The notes beneath the pieces were generated by a model that was not told the DNA's origin, searched no databases, and saw only the letters and a list, made by a program, of their open reading frames with translations. This document shows positions 55,505-64,000 of a DNA stretch of 64,000 nucleotides, piece by piece. Each line of letters opens with the position of its first letter. Position 1 is the first letter of the stretch. The stretch spans positions 8,790,620-8,854,619 of the forward strand of contig ML677328.1 in assembly GCA_007922305.1 (NCBI GenBank), given 5' to 3'. A program made the translations under genes and the position numbers. Source of the DNA: Dermatemys mawii (Eukaryota; Chordata; Testudines; Dermatemydidae).

Positions 55505-58208
55505 ATCACATGACTAGGAGCCCACATCTCCTAAAAATCTCTTGTCATTGAATTACCTTAATTACACTTGTTACAAAGCACCTGTATTCTTAAGATGAAA
55601 AAGGTCACAATGCAGTAGGATAGGGCTCTTTAAATGTTACATTCAAATCTAGGGAGAAGAGAAGAGTCACTCTAAATCTAGTCCACTTGAGTTTGCAGTT
55701 GCAAAACTCTCTAAAAAGCCCTGGTGAAAGGTTTCTGACCTTTATTATCTTTCTTCAGGATAAAAACCATTAGATAATTTTTGCATTTTGAAAAGTCTAA
55801 TGTTTCACAAGGAATGTGTTCTCTGCCATGGAAAGGATTATACAGAGACAGAATATAATACTTAAAAATGTAAGTCTTAAAACTCTGAGGAATAAAAAAC
55901 ACAGAAAAATCATCTTCTCTTTTTAAAGCAAGCAGGTGAGGATAATCAAAGAAATCTAGTAGGTTTTATTCAACTTCCACACAGACCTTTAAACAGAAGA
56001 GCAGAAACATTGTTCATAGATGAGATCACTTTGTTCTCAGTTCTCTACCAACCGGGATTTGCATAAACCCTACTGATCCTGCTGGGATGATAAGGTAACA
56101 CAGAAGGATAAATCTTCATACCTAAGGCCTCTAGTGCACAGGCCAGAGAAATCCGATGGATTTATATTTTACTGTCTACAATACTTACAATGTTAAAAAT
56201 AGTTGTTAGAAGGATAAAACTGTCAAGACGGTCACTGAAATATGCAAGCCTTTCAAGAAAGAAGGCAGAAGACGTTTCTTTACATAACCTTTCTACTCTC
56301 CTTTGTTTTTGTCGGATCTGGATTATTAAAGAAAGTGCAGAGATGCTGCTCTTCTAGATTCTCTTGCTGCCCCAACAATATGATTTATTTTTTAAAAAAA
56401 TAATTGGTGTAAAGAGTTGTTACTGCACGTTTTGTATTTAAGCATCTATGCCGTATTTCTAACTTTATATATTCTGGGACTATTTAAAATAGTTAGGTAT
56501 GATCATCTGCATTCAGTTACCAAATTTGCACACACAACTTGGGAATTTTGTTTGTAAGTAACTAGAAATTATCAAGATTATAAAGAAGCAAATGTGCTCC
56601 CATCTTTTTTTTTTAAAAAAAATGCTTTTAGACATGTATCTCTGTATATAGTTATCTGCATCCAAAACTTATTGACTGAAATTGGAGACTTTGTGAATTT
56701 ACAGTTAATATAGTGCTTTCTATATAGAAGAAACCTAGAAGTAGTTTATAAATGCTGCTTGATATGCTACTGTACTACGAGGCTATCAACAGAGATAGCC
56801 TTGTAGTACAGGTTGGGTTTAATGAGTATTTGCTCTAAAGGGAAGGGAGTGGAGATTTGTTTATTTTATGAGGAACTGCTATTACATTTTATTTCTATTC
56901 CTAGAATTTGTGGCAGAGGCAATCTGAGGTGTTCCTTTCTATTATTGCTTACATCCAAATAAACATGCTTTAATAAAATATATAATTCCACTCACTGTTG
57001 AAATGCAACATCCTCTAAGAAGAATACGTCAGCGGTCATCACACAAAACAATACTGCCTGACAGTTTTTGGACAGTAAGTAAAGAACAACAAAGTATCCA
57101 ATTAAACGGGGAACATTTAAAATAGCATAATTTAATTATATATATGGCTTATGACTGGGATACTGGGAGCTAATATGCCTTGTGGAAGAAAGTCTAGGGA
57201 ATTTCACTGTGCTAAAGCATTGTTGCAATATAATGTGAAAGGGAGGAGTGCCACTTAATTACTTTCATTACCGTGAACAGTGATTTCCATGGAGGTCTCC
57301 TGTCAAAATACTGACCTGATCTGATGAGAGCATAGTATGACATTATATTACTGCATAGCTCTAAGAGAGCTAGAAAAACAGAGACACATGGGACTGTAAT
57401 CCCTGAAACTACTGTCTGAGGACACATTCTCTAATGGTCTTTATTGTTTCACCAAGAGGAACTTCCTCATTCTAATTCCAAAAGTCCATTTTCTAGTAAT
57501 CTTTGTTTTTGTTATAATTCAGGAGAAGATCAAAGGCAATTTGAAATTCTACTAAAATGTTCCAGAATCCATAACTGTACTTACAAACTTTCATCTCTGC
57601 TCTCCCCAGTCTCTCTCAGTTGAATGTGGAATTCTAATATCTAACAAAGAGAGATTCAGTTTTCCATTATGTTTTCCAGTGTAGCTGTTTTGATATCTCA
57701 AAGCAAAGTTAAAGCAGTGTGGACTCTTTAAAAAGTATTATACTTTCACTACTAAAGAAACCGAATAGAAGAAATTAATCTGGAGTTTAAAATATAAAAG
57801 TTACAACTGTAAAAGATTCGTTCCTGTTTAGTATTTCCTTATTGCTCGGTTGCAGAAAGATAGAACCGGTTCCCCTTTTGATGACATATGTGAAGGAATC
57901 TCATGTAGCAGGAAGAGCACAAAGTTTGTTTGATACGAGAAAAGCTCCTGCTTCAGATTGCGATTTCAGCTTAATTTACTGCATCTATGGGGCTAAGACT
58001 TATTCTGTCTTCCCTATCACCAACTTCCTCACATACACACAGACTGAGAAACCATCGGGTAACTCTACTCCACACAACAGGGCTTCAAGAGGAGTCCCTC
58101 TCCATTAACAGGGGGAATAAAAGGGAAGGCCGGGCAACCAGAAAACCTCCCAGGCACTAGAAAAGACCTGTGTTCCACGGCAGAAGCTAGGCGCTATTAT
58201 TACCCCTC
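55505..58208. other. Unique AT-rich sequence with one strong hairpin
   Basis: Nothing coding supported; see the hairpin at 56770-56811. Confidence 0.45.
56770..56811. repeat. 18-bp stem hairpin with 6-base loop
   Basis: ctgtactacgaggctatc and gatagccttgtagtacag are inverted copies with one G/A difference, which still allows a G-U pair in one RNA strand. The loop is aacaga. The pairing stops abruptly at both outer ends. It is not part of a repeat I recognise. Confidence 0.85.
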
Positions 58209-58218
58209 ACCTTGGAAA

Positions 58219-58330
58219 AGGGTGACCAGACAGCAAATGTGAAAAATCAGGATGGCGTTATAGGAGCCTAGTAAGAAAAAGACCCAAAAAACTGGACTGT
58301 CCATATAAAATTGGGACATCTGGTCACCAT
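58219..58330. mobile_element. 112-bp hairpin-type MITE with target duplication
   Basis: gggtgaccagacagcaaatg at the left pairs partly with tgggacatctggtcacc at the right. accttggaaa is present on both sides (58209-58218 and 58331-58340), so the insertion is well bounded. It shares its termini type with the element at 59604-60036. Confidence 0.85.
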
Positions 58331-58340
58331 ACCTTGGAAA

Positions 58341-59469
58341 GAGGAGGAGCCATCACCATGTATCATCCTCAGAATCCCACAGAACTACCCCTCCAACCAT
58401 GCTCTCTTCACAGAATGAGGAATAGAAAGGAGGAGGATTTCCATGGGGCTAGGCTGCTTTGCATCAGCTGACAATCTGTCCTCCTGTTCTTTTCTTCACC
58501 TACTCCTCTGCCCCTTTCACTGGGAGATAAAAATTCAAGGGAAGCCTTCATCGTTAGCAGTTTCTAGCAAGTGCACTTGTCTCTCAAATGCATCCGTTTT
58601 GTAGAGAGACACATATTCAAAAGTGATCAAACACAATGGGCAAGGCATTTCACCTCTGAACACATCCATGTGATAGAGTCAGTCCAGACACAAAACATGG
58701 CTATTGTTCCAAGAAGGGAATTATTCCTTCTCTTCCTCTGCATACCAGAAGCAAATGACAGAACAATCAAGCCTATTGTTTGCTGTCGCCCAGTGTGAAG
58801 ATAGAATGTTATTCTTTTGCTTTGGGTGTTCTTTGCAACTTGTGATGGCATGAGACACCTGTTATTTGTGCACTTTTAAAATGTTACCAACTGCCAAAGC
58901 CCCAGAGCCACTCCATATTGTCAATTCACTATTCACAGCTGCTTCCTACTAGAACTAATCAGTGGAAAACAAAGACAAATAAACATCGAGACGGGCATCT
59001 CAAAATGAACTGGAGCATGGCAGCTAAAAAAAAACCAACCCTCACTGAGACACTTCTAAAAATAAATAAATAAGCCAAACCACTTATGGAGGACACAATC
59101 AGGAACAAAGAAAAATGAAATTTGCAGGACAAGAAACTTAACTGGGTCGAACACACACAGAAGACAGCTCCAAAAAGAAGAGAAAGAAACTGTGTAGTAC
59201 TTTGAGTATGCAATGATGCGAGAGAAGTAAACAAAACATGTTCGTATTCCTGCCTCACTCTGTCACTCATGATCATTCCTAAGTCATGACAATAAAAGGC
59301 TTTTCCACTTTACAGATAGCTATGTATCTTGAGCTTTGTGCATGCAAAGATATGCTGCATGCAACTGCATATGGAGCAAGACAAATATAAAGCACACTAA
59401 ATATTGGTAGGTTAGGTTGAATTCCAACTTATCATCAAATATCAGTATGATGGTAGGACCTAGAGGCTC
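58341..59469. other. Unique sequence, nothing recognised
   Basis: No exon or repeat supported. Minus-strand ORF 58959-59276 is hydrophobic but has no family resemblance. Confidence 0.4.
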
Positions 59470-59603
59470 CAGCTAAGAATGGAGCCTCACTATGCTGAGC
59501 ACTGTACAAATACACAATCAGTGAGAGGCAGTTCCCAACCCAAACAGTTTACAAACTAAATAGACAAAGACAGACAAGGGGGAGGCTAAAGAAAGTATTA
59601 TTT

Positions 59604-60036
59604 GGGTGATCATACTTCTTTTTGGCTGGGGCAGTCCCTTTTTTAAGCCCTGTTCTTGCCATCCTCATTATTTCAGCTAAAGTGGATATTTGTCACATTT
59701 ACTCTTGCGGAGCTGATCAGTTGACAAGAGCTAACAGGATAAATGCCCACTTTTGTCAAATAAGTGAGGTGTGGAGGAACATGCGGGTGGGGAGGAAGGT
59801 TGCGTGGTGATTCCAACCAATGCAGCGGGGCAGGCAGGGCTCGGGGAAGCGGCTTGGGCCAGACCCGTGCAGAGTGGGAGCTCAGGAGAGTGGCTTGGGC
59901 CAGCCCTGGTGGGGATGTCCTCGGGCGAGCAGCTCAGGCCAGCCTTTTCATGGGTGAGAAGCTTGGGCCAGCCCTGTGCGGGGAGGGACAGTCCCATACT
60001 GTGTCCAATTTTCCCTGTGGGGAATACGGTCACTCT
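59604..60036. mobile_element. Non-autonomous DNA element carrying a minisatellite
   Basis: The left terminus gggtgatcatac and right terminus gtattccc/cggtcactct (reverse agagtgaccg) resemble the 58.2 kb element. 'ggcagtcccttttttaagcc' and 'gggacagtcccatactg' are inverted phrases near the ends. A ~39-base array around ggcttgggccagccctg lies at 59843-59985. Confidence 0.7.
59843..59985. repeat. Minisatellite, four degenerate units
   Basis: gcttgggccagacccgtgc, gcttgggccagccctggtg, gctcaggccagcc and gcttgggccagccctgtgc recur at a spacing of about 39 bases. Confidence 0.85.
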
Positions 60037-60581
60037 AATTATCATCCCTACTTTACAGTGTTCAGAAAGTTTGTGACAGAGAAGGGAATCGAACCCAGAA
60101 CATCTGAGTGCATCCAACCTTCCTCTCGGTGCTATTACACATTTTCCTTTTTTCAGCTGCTTATAACTTTAGTAAACAAAACACCTTTGAGCTGCCATTT
60201 TACATAATATGTTTCAGTCCAAAGTTAAGGTGTTTTTCAGAGACGAAGCTAATTAAGCAAAACGGGTTCAATCTGTTTGTGCTCATCTGTCTCCACATCT
60301 GTAAAAAAAATATACATTGATTAGCAATTTTGCTGTTCATTTATAACTCAAAATGTCCCCAGTAATTTTTGTGGAAACACAGTTTGTTTTATGGATCTCA
60401 CTGAAGACTGAAGAACAAGCCACATGTGAAGAAAATTCTTTCAGTAGTTGCACAGTTAGGAGAATACAAGGAGTTTGTGTCCATATGCAGCTGTGAAATG
60501 CTATCGCTTTATACTGATCTAAACTCTGACCCAAGGCTTGCAGCATCTATTTGAGGCATCAGCAAGAAAAGCATGAAGAGT

Positions 60582-61080
60582 CAGGCCTTGTCTACAAAAT
60601 TAAGTCAACCTGGTTCATGTCACACTATGCCCCACACCGCCCCCTCACCCTGGCGATTGTGCGCACCTTCACCAGCACTCCTTCCTCCAACTTAACTGCA
60701 CAGCAAATTCTCGAGCACTGACAGCTGGAGCCCACTCTGCCCTGGGGAAAAGAGCCAAGCTCGGAATGTCAGTCCCAGACTGGGGAAGCTCCAGCTGTGC
60801 ATCCCAAACAGAGTTGACAGTTCGGACTGCCAAGGCTCCAGCTGTGAGCCCCACATGGGGCCGACAGCTTATGTAAGTAATACAGTGTCTACACTGACAT
60901 TGCCTCACCCTAACTACATCAACCTAAGCTCTATGCCTCTTGCATAGGTGGAGTTTATTAGGTTGGTAAAGTGAGCTACTTATATTGGTGGGAACAACGT
61001 TGTAGTGTAGACACTTACAGAGCTAGGTCAACGGAAGCTACCTTACATTGACCTAACTCTGTAGTGTACACCAGGCCTTA
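60582..61080. mobile_element. Non-autonomous DNA element, TAAGGCCTGG-type ends
   Basis: The left end caggccttgtctaca and the right end gtgtacaccaggcctta are inverted copies. The subterminal 'aagtcaacctgg' and 'ttgacctaactctgtag' are also paired. No coding capacity and no clear target duplication. Confidence 0.8.
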
Positions 61081-62848
61081 GAAAAACAAACCCAGGTCAC
61101 GGAACTAGCAAGCTCCACTGGGCTTTTCTGTACATCCCTTCTCCCCCTTTAAATAAAAACAAACAAAACAAAACTAACAAGGAAATTCCACACAAGCGAG
61201 CTGGGTTAATGCAAAGTTTGTGGTTTAACAATCAAGTACTCAGAAGTCAAGAAATGTCAGAGAAAAAACTGATATACTGTGTTATTCGGAGTAGAGGGCA
61301 GTTCTACATTTAACTGTACAATTAGAGATTGTTGAGCAGATTCTTCCATCAGTCCAATGCCTCGCATCACTGCACTGCCCAAAGAGCCATTCAGGGAAGG
61401 AACTGCTTAAGAGTCATAGTTCCTTCTCTATTTCCCCACTTGCTTCACAAGAAAAGTAATCTGCTACTCCCTTATAATCAAGCATATAAGATTTTAATAA
61501 AAAGAGGCTTTTATGAAACTCATTTATAAAATGGCTCTTAGTCCTCTGCATATTATTCTTTTCCCAAAACATTTTATTAAAGAGAAACATACAGGAAAAC
61601 TAGATTATTCTAGCCAAAAGGCAGGAGTAATGGGCTACCATAGCCACCTAGCTACAGTTCGTGGATATTTTTTTAAAAATGAGCTATTCTACAAGGAAGA
61701 TTTTACTAAAAGCCTTTGATTGCCTCACATTAACAACTCTCGTTCCTGCCTGTATTATGGAAAACATTTTAGTATGATGAAAAAATGAAAGAAAGGTAAT
61801 AGACCTGCTATATCTTTCCTTGCTGTCTAAGCGATACCTAAGCTGGTCTCTTAAAATATTTGTATTGGAGACTATTACACAGAAACAATATGTGATCTAG
61901 CTTATACTACACAGTCTCCTTCTTATTAAAATCTAAGGATTTTCACTCTGTGAAAAAGCAATATTTTTTTTAATTATGTTACTGTTTTCATAAAGAAGAC
62001 TGTCTCCATCCTCAGAACCCTTTAAGTCCTAGAGGGATCATTTGGAGCATAAAAAGAATAAATATTTCTCAGTGCTCTTTTACAAAATACATTTCATACA
62101 CCTCAGTTGGAGAAATCTGAAACTGTAAGAACAGTCCCCCTAAGCTATTCACTCCCATGCTTTTATTTCCCCCTTCCCAGCACAATTACAGTACAAACAG
62201 CAGCAACAGCATTGAAACCTTCATCATTTTAGTTCATAAAATAAGTATCAAAGAGCATATAAAGGCCCATTTCTTATTATAATAATATACAGCAGCCAGC
62301 ACACTTTAGTTCATTCCCTGTGGAAAATGTGCCAAAAATGCTCTTTGTATAATGTACATAAGTGAGAAATTCAAATTGTGGACCCTTTATCCTCCTGCGT
62401 GTAAATTGCCTGTTCAGTATTATGTGCCAGAGGGGCTCACAATCCAAAAAGAAAACACTCTGGGGAAAAGAAAACAGCAGGGGATGGGATGAGGATTTGT
62501 TTTTAATCAAACACACACAATTTGTATTTAAAATGAGAAAAATGACATGACAAAAGAGCTGGAAAAGCTAATGCTATCTTGGCTAAGCCTGGCACGTACA
62601 TACACCATTTACTTTTAAAAGGTTTTTTTTTGTTTGTTTGTTTGTTTGTTAAGGATATTGTGACACCCTCAGAAGATTTGTTAGAGTCCAGACAAGTTGA
62701 GGTCCACAGTGATAATCAGCTGAGCACAAATGACATCCCTGCGTCTGCAGGGAATGTTGCAGCAACAGACATACGAGTCCAGCACGGAGTACATACCGAC
62801 CAGGTTCATGCCAACTTTTTGCCACTCTGATGATACAAAGCAGTCAGA
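61081..62848. other. Unique sequence; (TTTG)n at 62623-62650
   Basis: Nothing coding could be supported. The ORF after the TTTG tract (to 62830) has no domain. Confidence 0.4.
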
Positions 62849-63410
62849 TGTGACAGATATGACAATTTCCTGCAGGATCCTTAGGGACCCTTATTGAATT
62901 AAGTTTACGAATATTTGGGGTCCTGGGATATTAAATGAATGGTTTATGTATTAAGTTTATATGGAGTAGTCCTTTCTCTGCTGATTACCTGTTCCTAGAA
63001 TCTGAAGATCAAAGGCTCAATCTGTATGAATAACTCAACTATACATGGCTGTGCTGGTTCTGAGTTAAGGCTGTTATTAACTTGTAACCACAGGAAAACC
63101 CCTTGGTGGGTTTTGAAGCACTGACTCCTACCAAAGCCTTTGTTGGGTTTTGAGGGTGATCTCTGATAAGCTTATTAGCATGCATAGGTTTTTTTATTGT
63201 TTTTAAAATGTATTCTCTTTAATGCTCTCACCATAAGAATAAGAGCTGTGTGGCAATTACATTCCTCATAACCTTTGAGGAGAAAACCAAGCTTGCTTAG
63301 GCAGTCTGACTTTCTGGGAAACTCACAGTGTTGGCAGGGAACTGTGCAACCTAAAAAAACCCTGGTCAGAAAGAAACTGCAAAGCTGCTGCAAATGAGAT
63401 GCCCCAGATT
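62849..63410 (+). mobile_element. LTR, second copy of the 41 kb family
   Basis: Starts TGTGACAGATATGACAATTTC, matching the minus-strand start at 41740. Shared phrases follow in order: 'attgaattaagtttacgaat', 'taaccacaggaaaacccctt', 'ggtgatctctgataagctta', 'aggcagtctgactttctggg', 'ccctggtcagaaag'. It is shorter than the other copy because of internal deletions. Confidence 0.75.
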
Positions 63411-63869
63411 TCTATCAAGTGTCTTTCATTTATCAGCTAACTTTTCCTGAAAAAAAAAATTCCCAGGGGACAGAGAAGCATGTCTGGAACAGTGATAGTG
63501 ATTCATAGTTTTTGTCAGATGGCTTTGCGGAGGAATATGAATATTGAATACTAGAAGATTGCATTAGATAGTCTATGTACTGTGCTGCTACTAGTGCTGC
63601 TAAGGTTTTATGGTTTTATTTAAAGATTTTATGTTCCAGAAAAACAAAGTGGACAGAAGAAATGCCAACTGAAATCACTGATGAAGTGTCAGCCTAGGTC
63701 TGTCATACATACAGATTTAGACTCAGAAATGCACACATCAGCAATATGTAATAAGGAACAACTGTGTGGGTTATGCAGTTGATTTAGTCTCCCTGAAATG
63801 TACAACAAAATACCTGTAAATCACCAGCATGTAATATAGTAGAAGACTTTGTTCTGCAGGTACCATGGA
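63411..63869. other. Unique sequence, nothing recognised
   Basis: No feature supported. Confidence 0.4.
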
Positions 63870-64000
63870 CATCTCTCACAGAATTTAAACCCAGAGGGGA
63901 CCATCATGACCATTTAGTCTGACCTCCTGCACATCGCAGGCTACAGAACCTCATCCACCCACTCCTGCAATAGACCCATAACCTCTGGCTGAATTACAGA
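63870..64000 (-). mobile_element. CR1-like LINE 3' end, cut by the window edge
   Basis: 'agaggggaccatcatgacca', 'tttagtctgacctcctgcac', 'cacccactcctgcaataga' match the reversed 3' end of a CR1 subfamily common in turtles. It continues beyond base 64000. Confidence 0.8.

Larger units (their letters stand above)
59470..60120 (-). mobile_element. MIR/L2-like SINE split by a DNA element
   Basis: 59470-59603 ('gctgagcactgtacaaatac', 'ggcagttcccaacccaaaca', 'aaactaaatagacaaagaca') and 60037-60120 ('aattatcatccctactttac', 'agagaagggaatcgaaccca', 'gaacatctgag') are consecutive parts of a reverse-oriented MIR-like repeat, separated by 59604-60036. Confidence 0.65.

Noticed and set aside
58959..59276. 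105-codon hydrophobic ORF on the minus strand
   Set aside because: Hydrophobicity reflects A-rich plus-strand sequence; there is no family resemblance or supporting context.
62579..62830. Possible exon after the TTTG tract
   Set aside because: The frame is open for only 83 codons, starts in simple repeat and matches no family I know.
1..64000. CRISPR arrays, bacterial operons, tRNA and rRNA genes
   Set aside because: The sequence is vertebrate nuclear DNA; the tandem arrays found are micro- or minisatellites and no intact tRNA or rRNA was seen.

Overview
This is a 64 kb stretch of vertebrate nuclear DNA, very probably from a turtle. That assignment rests on CR1 LINE 3' ends, old MIR/CORE-type SINEs and several hAT-like and hairpin element families that I recognise as typical of turtle (less well, crocodilian) genomes. 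No host protein-coding gene, tRNA or rRNA could be supported. Every long ORF lies in, or antisense to, a transposable element, so the window looks like a gene desert or part of a very large intron.

Layout: 1-16 kb is mostly unique AT-rich DNA with scattered elements: hairpin elements near 2 and 2.7 kb, a CR1 tail at 5.3 kb, a MIR at 6.1 kb, an hAT-like element at 8.2 kb, and LTRs at 10.7 and 13.5 kb. A LINE insertion with an inverted 5' half fills 16,092-19,976, followed by a 400-base assembly gap. Three LTR-type sequences lie at 20.4-22.8 kb. A 5'-truncated CR1 lies at 26.6-28.0 kb. A decayed RTE-like reverse transcriptase (30.2-33.4 kb, minus strand) has been split by three later insertions. 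35-48 kb holds short DNA elements, an LTR, CR1 and MIR pieces. At 49.0-52.2 kb an LTR is split by a 2.5 kb DNA transposon with a nearly intact gene. 52-64 kb is again mostly unique sequence with CR1 tails, short DNA elements and a second copy of the 41 kb LTR.

The most interesting object is the transposon at 49,080-51,628. It has CACTG...CAGTG ends, long imperfect inverted repeats, a 3-bp TAA duplication and one 564-codon reading frame broken by a single TGA. The protein has CxxC zinc-knuckle pairs and a plausible DDE triad. I propose it is a CMC (CACTA/EnSpm)-like transposase; the classification is inference. The second highlight is the 16-20 kb LINE: the endonuclease half is on the plus strand and the reverse-transcriptase half on the minus strand, all inside one target-site duplication, as twin priming predicts.

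The elements do not cooperate. They form a layered record: RTE, then hAT-like and LTR insertions; LTR, then CMC-like element; MIR, then short DNA elements. Family names come from recognised sequence features and memory of amniote repeats, not from a database search.
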